Positions 14,714 to 24,068 of a DNA stretch of 30,504 bases are shown one piece after another. This DNA is from JAYRSJ01 sp041920215 (lineage in GTDB: Bacteria > Pseudomonadota > Gammaproteobacteria > Burkholderiales > Burkholderiaceae_C). The translations under genes and the position numbers were made by a program. The stretch lies in contig JAYRSJ010000036.1 of assembly GCA_041920215.1 (NCBI GenBank), positions 1 to 30,504 of the forward strand, read 5' to 3'. The notes under the pieces are model-generated. The model was not told the DNA's origin. It was given only the letters and a program-made list of their open reading frames with translations, and made no database searches. Position 1 is the first letter of the stretch. Each line of letters starts with the position of its first letter.

Positions 14714-15382
14714 ATGGCCCCATTTTCCGTGCTGATCGTGGAGGACCAGGTCAGGTTCCGCGATGCATTTACGCTGGCGCTGTCCAGCGTCCCCGATATC
14801 AAGCTGCTGGGCATCGCGCCCGATCTGCCCCAGGGGCGCAAGCTCTTTGATCAGACCCAGCCCGATGTGCTGCTGGTCGACCTGGACCTGCCCGGCGGCA
14901 GCGGCATCGAGCTGATACGCCATGCGGCCCAGACCCGGCCGCAGTGCGATGTGATGGTGATCTCGGTCTTCGGCGACGAGCAGCATGTGCTGGCCAGCAT
15001 CGAGGCCGGCGCCACCGGCTATCTGCTCAAGGACACGCTGGCCCTGGACCTGCCGGGTCAGTTGCGCGCGCTGCGCGCTGGCGGCAGCCCGATCAGCCCG
15101 CTGATCGCGCGCCGGCTGCTGCAGCGCCTGACGCCGGCGGCCGGCGTGCCGGCCGGCCCGCGGCTGGTGGAGGACGAATCGGCGGTGGCGCTGTCCGAGC
15201 AGGAGTCGCGGGTGCTGCATCTGGCCGCCAAGGGCTTCACCTTCGACGAGATCGCGCAGTTCATGCAGGTCTCGCCGCACACGGTGATGACCTATGTGAA
15301 GCGTATCTACCGCAAGCTGCAGGTGCGCTCCAAGGTCGAGGCCATCTACGAGGCGCGTCGCCTGGGCTGGCTGCGCGACTGA
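14714..15382 (+). CDS. NarL/LuxR-family response regulator
   Basis: A 222-aa two-component regulator. The receiver domain (about 1-120) has the acidic pair E10-D11, the phosphoacceptor D56 in VLLVDLDLPGGSG, and YLLKD with the conserved Lys. A LuxR-type helix-turn-helix covers about 158-212, with LSEQESRVLHLAAKGFTFDE and SPHTVMTYVKRIYRKLQV. The usual LuxR opening LTxRE is LSEQE here, so the Arg is changed to Gln. No histidine kinase gene is next to it, so it is an orphan within this window. It interrupts the argB-HAD-slmA order and has its own promoter. The target genes are unknown. Confidence 0.92.
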   Translation: MAPFSVLIVEDQVRFRDAFTLALSSVPDIKLLGIAPDLPQGRKLFDQTQPDVLLVDLDLPGGSGIELIRHAAQTRPQCDVMVISVFGDEQHVLASIEAGATGYLLKDTLALDLPGQLRALRAGGSPISPLIARRLLQRLTPAAGVPAGPRLVEDESAVALSEQESRVLHLAAKGFTFDEIAQFMQVSPHTVMTYVKRIYRKLQVRSKVEAIYEARRLGWLRD

Positions 15383-15455
15383 GGGTCTCGGGCGGGCCGC
15401 CTCCGGCGCTGTGCCAGAATCGCCGCAACCCGCCGCCGCCCTCCGCTCCCTGTCC

Positions 15456-16097
15456 ATGCACGCCCCACCATCCGCAGCCCTGCCCGACGCGAACGATGCT
15501 GCGCCGGCGGCGCCGCGCAAGCGGCCCAAGCCGGGCGAGCGCCGCACCCAGATCCTGCAGACCCTGGCCGGCATGCTGGAGCAGCCGGGCGCCGAGCGGG
15601 TCACCACCGCGGCACTGGCGGCCCGGCTGGAGGTCAGCGAGGCCGCGCTATACCGGCATTTCGCCAGCAAGGCGCAGATGTTCGAGGGCCTGATCGAGTT
15701 CATCGAAAGCAGTGTGTTCACGCTGGTCAACCAGATCAGCGAGCGCGAGGGCTCGGGCCTGGCCCAGGCGCAGAAGATCGTGGCTGTGCTCTTGCAGTTC
15801 GGCGAGCGCAATCCCGGCATGACCCGGGTGATGGTCGGCGATGCCCTGGTCTACGAAAACGAGCGCCTGATCGCGCGCATGAACCAGTTCTTCGATCGCA
15901 TCGAATCGGCGTTGCGCCAATGCCTGCGCAATGCGGCCGAGGCGCGCGGCTCCACCACGCCCACGGTGGAGGCCAATGGCCAGGCCTCGGTGCTGGTGAG
16001 CTTCGTGATCGGCCGGCTGCAGCGTTTCGCCCGCTCCGGCTTCAAGCGTGCGCCTACCGAGCAGTTGGAGGCGGCGCTGCGCATGCTGGCGCCCTGA
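15456..16097 (+). CDS. slmA: TetR-family nucleoid occlusion factor, SlmA-like
   Basis: A 213-aa TetR-fold protein. SlmA binds specific chromosomal sites and antagonises FtsZ ring formation over the nucleoid. A basic linker (RKRPKPGERRTQIL) leads into the HTH at about residues 49-72, with the SlmA-like AALYRHFASKAQMFEGLIEFIE following. The effector domain has GMTRVMVGDALVYENERL, typical of SlmA. The frame opens at a GTG at 15411, but CAGAAT (15415-15420) looks like a -10 box inside that extension, so the ATG at 15456 is chosen; no strong ribosome site precedes it. The argB-HAD-slmA neighbourhood supports the assignment. Confidence 0.88.
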   Translation: MHAPPSAALPDANDAAPAAPRKRPKPGERRTQILQTLAGMLEQPGAERVTTAALAARLEVSEAALYRHFASKAQMFEGLIEFIESSVFTLVNQISEREGSGLAQAQKIVAVLLQFGERNPGMTRVMVGDALVYENERLIARMNQFFDRIESALRQCLRNAAEARGSTTPTVEANGQASVLVSFVIGRLQRFARSGFKRAPTEQLEAALRMLAP

Positions 16098-16115
16098 GGC
16101 GGCGCTGCCGCTCAG

Positions 16116-16127
16116 TACACTGGGCGC
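16116..16127 (+). promoter_or_regulatory. -10 box placing +1 on the DUF815 start codon
   Basis: TACACT (16116-16121) is followed by six bases and then ATG, so the expected +1 is the A of the start codon. No Shine-Dalgarno sequence is present. This suggests a leaderless mRNA. Confidence 0.45.
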
Positions 16128-17054
16128 ATGATTGCTGCCCTTGAACAACTGATCGCCCGCGCCGAGGGCCTGCTGGGCCGTCTGGAGGCGGTGCTGCCGC
16201 AGGCGCTGAGCGCGCCCGACTGGGCTGCCTCCAGCGCCTTTCGCGCCCGTCGCCGGGCCGGCCGCCTGCTGCTGGAGCCGGTGCGCCATATCGCCAGCAT
16301 CCGGCTGGACGATCTCAAGGAGGTCGAGCCCCAGAAGGACAAGCTGCTGCGCAACACCCGCCAGTTCGTCGCCGGCCGACCGGCCAATAATGTGCTGCTA
16401 ACCGGTGCGCGGGGCACCGGGAAAAGCTCGCTGATCAAGGCCTGCCTGAACGAGTTTGCCGCCCAGGGGCTGCGGCTGATCGAGGTGGACAAGGCCGATC
16501 TGGTCGAGCTGCCCGACCTGGTGGAGCTGGTGGCGGGCAGGCCCGAGCGCTTCGTGATCTATTGCGACGACCTGAGCTTCGACGAAGGCGAGCTGGGTTA
16601 CAAGGCGCTGAAGTCGATGCTGGATGGATCGATCAGCGCTGCCACCGACAATGTGCTGATCTATGCGACCAGCAACCGTCGTCACCTGCTGCCCGAGCAG
16701 ATGAAGGACAACCTGGCGGCGCGCCACGACGAGAGCGGCGAGCTGCATCCGGGCGAGGCGATCGAGGAGAAGATCTCGCTGTCGGAGCGCTTCGGCCTGT
16801 GGATCAGCTTCTACCCCTTCAGCCAGCAGGAGTATCTGGCCATCGTGGCCCAGTGGCTGCGCTTCTACGGGCTGGACGAGGCCAGCATCGCGGCAAGCCG
16901 CCAGCCGGCCCTGGTCTGGGCCCTGGAGCGGGGCTCGCGCTCGGGCCGGGTGGCCTATCAGTTCGCCCGCGATCTGGCGGGGCGCGGCGAGGCCGAGGCC
17001 CTGCCGGCCAGCACCATTCACGGCGATGCGCCGGAGGGCCTGGACCATGTCTGA
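16128..17054 (+). CDS. DUF815-family AAA+ ATPase
   Basis: A 308-aa cytoplasmic ATPase. Walker A GARGTGKSSLIK starts near residue 93, and the Walker B-like segment FVIYCDDLSFDEGE carries two consecutive acidic residues. Sensor-type Asn/Arg residues lie in IYATSNRRHLLPE, and ISLSERFGLWISFYPFSQQEYL is a family hallmark. The N-terminal 80 residues form a helical region without motifs. The cellular role of the family is unknown; it resembles MoxR/DnaC-like loaders only in general. It overlaps mutT by eight bases, a coupling often seen in Burkholderiales. Confidence 0.9.
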   Translation: MIAALEQLIARAEGLLGRLEAVLPQALSAPDWAASSAFRARRRAGRLLLEPVRHIASIRLDDLKEVEPQKDKLLRNTRQFVAGRPANNVLLTGARGTGKSSLIKACLNEFAAQGLRLIEVDKADLVELPDLVELVAGRPERFVIYCDDLSFDEGELGYKALKSMLDGSISAATDNVLIYATSNRRHLLPEQMKDNLAARHDESGELHPGEAIEEKISLSERFGLWISFYPFSQQEYLAIVAQWLRFYGLDEASIAASRQPALVWALERGSRSGRVAYQFARDLAGRGEAEALPASTIHGDAPEGLDHV

Positions 17055-17490
17055 GGAGCGTAGTCCCGTGGACGTGGCGGTGGGTGTGCTGGTCGAGCGC
17101 GACGCCCAGGGCCGGGAAGGGCGCTTCCTGCTGACCTCGCGGCCCTCTGGCAAGGTCTACGCCGGTTACTGGGAGTTCCCGGGCGGCAAGCTCGAGGCCG
17201 GCGAGACGGTGGAGCAGGCGCTCAGGCGCGAGCTGCACGAGGAGCTGGGCATTGAGATCGGTGCGGCCCATCCCTGGAAGGTCGAGATCATGGACTATCC
17301 GCATGCGCGGGTGCGTCTGCATTTCTGCAAGGTCTACGAGTGGCAGGGTGAGTTCCAGATGCGTGAGCAGCAGACCATGGCCTGGGAGAACCTGCCGGTG
17401 CAGCAGCAGCCGGTGCTGCCCGGCACCGTCCCGGTGCTGCAGTGGTTTGCGGCCGAGCGCGGCCATGTCGGCGCGACCCATGGCGGCTGA
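17047..17490 (+). CDS. mutT: MutT-type NUDIX hydrolase (8-oxo-dGTP diphosphatase-like)
   Basis: A 147-aa NUDIX protein with a complete box, G-x5-E-x7-REL-x-EE-x-G-I, at about residues 47-69. The upstream sequence SGKVYAGYWEFPGGK matches the MutT type, which hydrolyses 8-oxo-dGTP to prevent A:T to C:G transversions. The protein is a single domain; the thiamine-synthase-like extension found in some relatives is absent. The ATG at 17047 lies inside the DUF815 stop region (eight-base overlap). MutT assignment over other NUDIX activities is probable but not certain from sequence. Confidence 0.88.
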   Translation: MSEERSPVDVAVGVLVERDAQGREGRFLLTSRPSGKVYAGYWEFPGGKLEAGETVEQALRRELHEELGIEIGAAHPWKVEIMDYPHARVRLHFCKVYEWQGEFQMREQQTMAWENLPVQQQPVLPGTVPVLQWFAAERGHVGATHGG

Positions 17491-17494
17491 GCAC

Positions 17495-17506
17495 TACACT
17501 GGCGCG
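17495..17506 (+). promoter_or_regulatory. -10 box placing +1 on the hisI start codon
   Basis: TACACT (17495-17500) is followed by six bases and ATG (17507), exactly the arrangement seen upstream of the DUF815 gene. No Shine-Dalgarno sequence is present, suggesting an internal promoter giving a leaderless hisI mRNA. Confidence 0.45.
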
Positions 17507-17899
17507 ATGATGGATTGGCTGGATCAGATCAAATGGGATGAGCAGGGCCTGCTGCCCGTCATTGCCCAGGAGCGCGACAGCGGCGATGTGCTGATGTTCG
17601 CGTGGATGAACCGCGAGGCCCTGGCGCTGACCGCGGCCAAGGGGCAGGCGGTGTACTGGAGCCGCTCGCGCGGCAAGCTCTGGCATAAGGGCGAGGAGAG
17701 CGGGCATCTGCAGCTGGTGCATGAGATGCGCCTGGACTGCGACAACGATGTGCTGCTGCTGAAGATCACGCAGCAGGGCCACGAGCCCGGCATCGCCTGC
17801 CATACCGGCCGCCACAGCTGCTTCTACCAGCGCTACGAGAGCGGCCGGTGGCAGGTGGTGGAGCCGGTGCTGAAGGATCCGGAAAGCATCTACAAATGA
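17507..17899 (+). CDS. hisI: Phosphoribosyl-AMP cyclohydrolase
   Basis: A 130-aa monofunctional HisI that opens the adenine ring of phosphoribosyl-AMP, the third step of histidine synthesis. Seen are DVLMFAWMNREAL, YWSRSRGKLWHKGEESGH, the Mg-binding DCDNDV and the zinc ligands in ACHTGRHSCFY. The protein is separate from HisE, unlike the fused HisIE of enterobacteria. ATG 17507 or the adjacent ATG 17510 could start translation. Its stop overlaps the hisE start (ATGA). No hisF or hisA lies upstream. Confidence 0.97.
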   Translation: MMDWLDQIKWDEQGLLPVIAQERDSGDVLMFAWMNREALALTAAKGQAVYWSRSRGKLWHKGEESGHLQLVHEMRLDCDNDVLLLKITQQGHEPGIACHTGRHSCFYQRYESGRWQVVEPVLKDPESIYK

Positions 17900-18267
17900 G
17901 CAACAGCAGCAGCAACAGCAGCGACGCCATCCTGGCCAGGGTGGCCGAGGTGATCGAGTCACGCAAGCCCGAGCAGGGCGGTGATCCGGCCGCCAGCTAT
18001 GTGGCCCGGCTGTTCGACAAGGGCACGGACGCGATCCTGAAGAAGATCGGCGAGGAAGCCACCGAGCTGGTGATGGCGGCCAAGGACGGCGATGCGCAGA
18101 AGATCGTCTACGAGACCGCCGATCTCTGGTTCCATTCGATGATCGCGCTGGCCCGCTTCGGCCTGGGGCCCGAGCAGGTGCTGGCCGAGCTGGCGCGGCG
18201 CGAGGGCTTATCCGGCCTCGCGGAATTCGCGGCACGCCAACAAGTCAAGCAGCCCAAGGAGGACTGA
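17896..18267 (+). CDS. hisE: Phosphoribosyl-ATP pyrophosphatase
   Basis: A 123-aa HisE, an all-alpha NTP pyrophosphatase fold that converts phosphoribosyl-ATP to phosphoribosyl-AMP plus PPi, the step before HisI. Motifs SYVARLFDKGTDAILKKIGEE, with the acidic pair in EEATELVMAAKD, and ETADLWFHSMIAL are diagnostic. The first 10 residues are a Ser/Asn run encoded by AGC/AAC repeats (17899-17925), which may be prone to slippage. ATGA overlap with hisI indicates coupled synthesis of sequential enzymes. Confidence 0.96.
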   Translation: MSNSSSNSSDAILARVAEVIESRKPEQGGDPAASYVARLFDKGTDAILKKIGEEATELVMAAKDGDAQKIVYETADLWFHSMIALARFGLGPEQVLAELARREGLSGLAEFAARQQVKQPKED

Positions 18268-18271
18268 AGCC

Positions 18272-18628
18272 ATGCAAGACCCACTGACGCTCGCGCCGGC
18301 ATCGGCCGACAAGCTGGCCAGCCTGAAGCAGCTGACCATGGTGACCTACATCCTCTACGCGCTGAGCGCCTTCATCGGCTTCTCGGCCCTGGTGGCCATC
18401 ATCATCAACTACATCAAGCGCGAGGATACGGCCGGTACGATCTATGCCAGCCACTTCACCTGGCAGATACGCACCTTCTGGTGGAGCCTCTTGTGGGCGC
18501 TGATCGGCTTCGCCACGCTGATCGTCGGCATCGGTTTCGTCGTGCTGATCGCGGACTCGATCTGGGTGATCTACCGCATCGTCAAGGGCTTTCTGAACTG
18601 GAATGACGGCAAGCCCATGGCCGTCTGA
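18272..18628 (+). CDS. DUF4870-family membrane protein
   Basis: A 118-aa inner-membrane protein with three hydrophobic segments (about 24-48, 70-95 and 96-113). Between the first two is the family segment NYIKREDTAGTIYASHFTWQIRTFWW. DUF4870 proteins have no established role. It starts four bases after hisE and nine bases before the HIT gene, so it is within the his-tat operon. The hisE-DUF4870-HIT-tatA order is one I recall from Burkholderiales. Confidence 0.9.
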   Translation: MQDPLTLAPASADKLASLKQLTMVTYILYALSAFIGFSALVAIIINYIKREDTAGTIYASHFTWQIRTFWWSLLWALIGFATLIVGIGFVVLIADSIWVIYRIVKGFLNWNDGKPMAV

Positions 18629-18636
18629 GCAATCGC

Positions 18637-18984
18637 ATGAGTCACGACCCGAACTGCATCTTCTGCAAAATCGTCGCCGGCCAGATTCCGGCCAGGAAGG
18701 CCTATGAGGACGAGCACCTGCTGGCCTTCCACGACATCAATCCCTGGGCGCCGGTCCATCTGCTGATCATCCCCAAGCTGCATCTGGCCAGCCTGGTCGA
18801 AGTGGGGCCGCAGCACGCCGAGCTGATGGGGCGCATGCTGTTGCTGGCCCCGCAGCTGATGCGCGAGCAGGGCGTCACGAACGGCTACCGCACGGTGATC
18901 AACACCGGGCACGACGGCGGGCAGGAGGTCTATCACCTGCATATGCATGTGATGGGCGGCCCGCGCCCCTGGGCCAAGGGCTGA
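18637..18984 (+). CDS. HIT-family (HinT-like) nucleotide hydrolase
   Basis: A 115-aa single-domain histidine-triad protein. The C-terminal HLHMHVMGG is the HxHxH catalytic motif; the central His takes the nucleotidyl group. The N-terminal CIFCKIVAGQIPA is typical of the HINT branch, whose members hydrolyse purine nucleoside phosphoramidates. The family start is at the ATG 18637. It is coupled to its upstream neighbour by close spacing. Confidence 0.94.
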   Translation: MSHDPNCIFCKIVAGQIPARKAYEDEHLLAFHDINPWAPVHLLIIPKLHLASLVEVGPQHAELMGRMLLLAPQLMREQGVTNGYRTVINTGHDGGQEVYHLHMHVMGGPRPWAKG

Positions 18985-19024
18985 AGAAGCTGCGCCGGCT
19001 CAAGCGACTGTCACGCGGGCCACT

Positions 19025-19030
19025 TAGAAT
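19025..19030 (+). promoter_or_regulatory. Candidate -10 box upstream of tatA
   Basis: TAGAAT is four to five of six against consensus, with +1 near 19037 and a leader of about 21 bases containing GGAGAAGAG before the ATG at 19058. No clear -35 box. It may give tatABC a promoter separate from hisIE. Confidence 0.45.
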
Positions 19031-19057
19031 GCCTGCTTCCTTTCCTGGAGAAGAGTT

Positions 19058-19282
19058 ATGGGTTCGTTCAGCATTTGGCACTGGCTCATCGTGCTGTTGG
19101 TCGTGGTGCTGATTTTTGGCACCAAGAAGCTCAAGAACATGGGCTCCGACCTCGGTTCGGCGGTCAAGGGCTTCAAGGACGGCATGAAGGACGGTGGCAG
19201 CGACGCACCGCCCCAGCAGGTTGGCACGAACAAGGCCAGCGACAGCAATACTGTCGACGTCGAGGCCAAGACCAAGTCCTGA
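19058..19282 (+). CDS. tatA: Sec-independent protein translocase subunit TatA
   Basis: A 74-aa protein with one N-terminal membrane helix (WHWLIVLLVVVLIFG), the invariant FGxKKL (FGTKKLKNMGSDLG) and an amphipathic helix (about 27-45), then a polar, disordered tail. TatA oligomers form the passage for folded proteins carrying twin-arginine signals. The GGAGAAGAG sequence (19047-19055) is its ribosome site. tatB follows after 28 bases. Confidence 0.96.
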   Translation: MGSFSIWHWLIVLLVVVLIFGTKKLKNMGSDLGSAVKGFKDGMKDGGSDAPPQQVGTNKASDSNTVDVEAKTKS

Positions 19283-19310
19283 GCGGGACTCTGGTATCTG
19301 ATCGTCCTTC

Positions 19311-19793
19311 ATGATCGACTTCGGTTTTGACAAGCTGGCCCTGATCGGCGCGGTGGCGCTGATCGTGATCGGGCCCGAACGCCTGCCGCGTGTGGCGCGT
19401 ACCCTGGGCCATCTGATGGGCAAGGCGCAGCGCTATGTCTCTGACGTCAAGGCCGAGGTCAATCGCTCGATCGAGCTCGAAGAGCTCAAAAAGATGAAGA
19501 CCCATGTGGAGGACGCGGCGCGCGATATCGGCCAGCAGGTGCAGACCGAGGTCGACAGCGCCAATGCCGCGTTCGAGCAGAGCTGGCAGGATGCCACCGG
19601 CTCTTATGGCTATGGAGAGGGCAGCCAGACGCTGGCGCCGCCGCCGGACTACCGGCATCCCAAGAAGAACTGGCGGCTTAAGCGCGGTGCCACGCCCCAG
19701 TGGTACAAGCAACGCCAGGGCGTGCGTCGCCATGCCCAATCCGGCGCGGCCCGGGTGGCACGTTTCCGCCCGCCTCGCAGAACCCACCCATGA
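19311..19793 (+). CDS. tatB: Sec-independent protein translocase subunit TatB
   Basis: A 160-aa protein. A short membrane helix at about residues 8-21 carries the TatB-type FDKLALIG and IGPERLPRVARTLG, then a long amphipathic/coiled helix from 35 to about 100. The C-terminal tail is Tyr/Pro-rich and then strongly basic. TatB sits with TatC in the receptor complex for twin-arginine signals. Its stop overlaps the tatC start (ATGA). Confidence 0.95.
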   Translation: MIDFGFDKLALIGAVALIVIGPERLPRVARTLGHLMGKAQRYVSDVKAEVNRSIELEELKKMKTHVEDAARDIGQQVQTEVDSANAAFEQSWQDATGSYGYGEGSQTLAPPPDYRHPKKNWRLKRGATPQWYKQRQGVRRHAQSGAARVARFRPPRRTHP

Positions 19794-20566
19794 GCGATTC
19801 CCCCAAGCCGGACGATGAGTTGGCCGGCACCGAGCAGCCCTTTGTCTCCCATCTGATCGAGCTGCGCGATCGCCTGATCCGGGCCTTCATCGCGATCGGC
19901 GTCGCCTTTGGCGTGCTGGCGCTCTATCCGGGTCCATCGGCCCTCTACGATCTGCTGGCCGCACCCCTGGTGGCCAGCCTGCCCACCGGCGCGACGATGA
20001 TCGCCACCAATGTGATCTCGCCCTTTCTGGTGCCGCTGAAGATCACCCTGGTGGCCGCCTTCATGTTGGCCCTGCCGGTGGTGCTGTACCAGGTGTGGGC
20101 CTTTGTGGCGCCGGGCCTGTACTCACATGAGAAGCGGCTGGTCCTGCCGCTGGTGGTGTCCAGCACCCTGCTGTTCTTCGTCGGCGTGGCCTTCTGCTAC
20201 TTCTTTGTCTTCGGCCAGGTCTTCAAGTTCATCCAGAGTTTCGCGCCCAAGAGCATCACCGCGGCGCCGGATATCGAGGCCTATCTGAGCTTTGTGATCT
20301 CGATGTTCATCGCCTTCGGTGCGGCCTTCGAGGTGCCGGTGGTGGTGGTGGTGCTGGCGCGCATGGGTCTGGTGAGCCTGGAAAAGCTGCGCGCCTTCCG
20401 TGGCTACTTCATCGTGCTGGCCTTTGTGATCGCCGCCATCGTGACGCCGCCCGATGTGGTGTCCCAGCTGGCCCTGGCCATACCGATGTGCTTGCTCTAC
20501 GAGCTCGGCATCTTCGCGGCCGGTTTTTTCGTGCGCTACAGCAAGGCGCCGGAATCAGAGGCCTGA
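19790..20566 (+). CDS. tatC: Sec-independent protein translocase subunit TatC
   Basis: A 258-aa polytopic protein with six membrane segments. Conserved features are the N-terminal SHLIELRDRLIRAF, PLKITLVAAFMLALPVVLYQVWAFVAPGLYSHEKR in the first periplasmic and cytoplasmic turns, FGAAFEVPVVVVVLARMGLV with the buried Glu, and ATG/PDVVSQLALAIPM. It recognises the twin-arginine signal. The open frame begins at 19700, but ATG at 19790, overlapping the tatB stop by four bases, is the proper start. Confidence 0.96.
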   Translation: MSDSPKPDDELAGTEQPFVSHLIELRDRLIRAFIAIGVAFGVLALYPGPSALYDLLAAPLVASLPTGATMIATNVISPFLVPLKITLVAAFMLALPVVLYQVWAFVAPGLYSHEKRLVLPLVVSSTLLFFVGVAFCYFFVFGQVFKFIQSFAPKSITAAPDIEAYLSFVISMFIAFGAAFEVPVVVVVLARMGLVSLEKLRAFRGYFIVLAFVIAAIVTPPDVVSQLALAIPMCLLYELGIFAAGFFVRYSKAPESEA

Positions 20567-20581
20567 TCGAGGCCTGGCACC

Positions 20582-20923
20582 TCAGCGCTGCTGCAGCACC
20601 TTGATGCGCAGCTTGGCTGGTGGAATGCCCTGCTCGGCCAGCAGCTCCAGCAGGCGCGGCTGCAGATGGCGCAGCTTGGCCGCCACCGCGGCATTGGCCG
20701 CCAGCAGGGTCCAGCCCTCCTCATCGACCGGTCCGGGCTTGACGAAGCGCTTCAGCGCCCCCGGCAGGGCCACCGCGACGATGGCCATGCGCCGGTTCGA
20801 CTCCTGCATCAGCTCGCCCAGGCGCGCCAGAGCCTGGTGCGAGGCCAGGGCCTGGGCCAGCGGCAGTGGCTCGGGCACCTGAGGCGGGCGCCGATGCGGC
20901 AGATAGCGCGGTGTGCTGGACAT
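20582..20923 (-). CDS. dciA: DciA-like (DUF721) replication helicase loader
   Basis: A 113-aa protein of the DUF721/DciA type. It has a proline-rich N-terminus and a domain from about residue 30 to the end containing ALPGALKRFVKPGPVDEEGW, AANAAVAAKLRHLQPRLLELL and a C-terminal LRIKVLQQR strand, as in the KH-like fold of DciA. DciA recruits the replicative helicase DnaB in bacteria lacking DnaC. Divergence from secA is a neighbourhood often seen for this family. The sequence is short and diverged, so the name is probable rather than certain. TACACT lies seven bases before the ATG, again with no Shine-Dalgarno. Confidence 0.78.
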   Translation of the reverse strand: MSSTPRYLPHRRPPQVPEPLPLAQALASHQALARLGELMQESNRRMAIVAVALPGALKRFVKPGPVDEEGWTLLAANAAVAAKLRHLQPRLLELLAEQGIPPAKLRIKVLQQR

Positions 20924-20930
20924 GCGCCAC

Positions 20931-20936
20931 AGTGTA
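20931..20936 (-). promoter_or_regulatory. -10 box next to the dciA start codon
   Basis: On the minus strand TACACT (20936-20931) is preceded by TTGAGC (20958-20953) with a 16-base spacer. The predicted +1 is 20924, one base before the ATG, so the mRNA would be essentially leaderless. Confidence 0.5.
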
Positions 20937-20975
20937 CGAGGCGGGGGGCAAGGCTCAAGGAGGCCTGAGGCCCGG

Positions 20976-20984
20976 TGCTAAACT
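20976..20984 (+). promoter_or_regulatory. Extended -10 promoter of secA
   Basis: TGCTAAACT combines the extended -10 TG dinucleotide with TAAACT (20979-20984). Predicted +1 near 20991 gives a leader of about 172 bases before secA. Confidence 0.5.
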
Positions 20985-20990
20985 CGTCGG

Positions 20991-21162
20991 GTTTTTCGCG
21001 GCCCTGCGGGTAGCTGCTTCTTGAAGCCTGGATGGCAGGCCCCAGATGGCGACTTCTCCCGGCGTTCAGGGGCGTGAGCCCCGTTTGCTAGCCCGTCTAC
21101 CCCGCCGGCAGCTGTAGCACGATCCGCTGCGGCCCCACCAGTCAAAGTTACAAGAACTCCGC
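20991..21162 (+). promoter_or_regulatory. Long structured secA leader with a short upstream open frame
   Basis: The leader contains a GGGGC/GCCCC stem with a GTGA (GNRA-type) loop at 21069-21082. An imperfect CCGgCAGC/GCTGCGG stem at about 21102-21133 lies just upstream of secA. It also holds a 19-codon open frame from ATG 21032 to TAG 21089-21091, preceded by a weak GAAG site; an alternative 23-codon frame starts at ATG 21045. No strong Shine-Dalgarno precedes the secA ATG. A role in regulating secA is inferred only. Confidence 0.35.
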
Positions 21163-23907
<2,745 letters not shown>

Positions 23908-23916
23908 TGGGCTGAA

Positions 23917-23931
23917 GGGCGCTGTGCGCCC
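23917..23931 (+). terminator. Short hairpin after secA
   Basis: GGGCGC-TGT-GCGCCC lies nine bases after the secA stop without a U-tract. A second stem, TCCCCC/GGGGGA at 23977-23996, follows. Either may reduce read-through into the PEP-CTERM genes. Confidence 0.35.
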
Positions 23932-24068
23932 GGCCTGGCGGCGATTCGTGCGCAAGTGCACGGATCGTCGCGACCCTCCCCCTGGGCTCGGGGGGATGGT
24001 GGACAGGCGGAAATGGTTACAGTTGCATCATCAACAGGTACTGGGCCAATTCCGGTTTGTCAATCCCT

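Noticed and set aside
15411..15455. GTG start 15 codons upstream for slmA
   Set aside because: It overlaps a -10-like CAGAAT box, and the extra residues look like non-coding sequence; not excluded experimentally.
17899..17925. AGC/AAC repeat at the hisE start as a phase-variable tract
   Set aside because: It is short and imperfect, and a trinucleotide change would not alter the reading frame.
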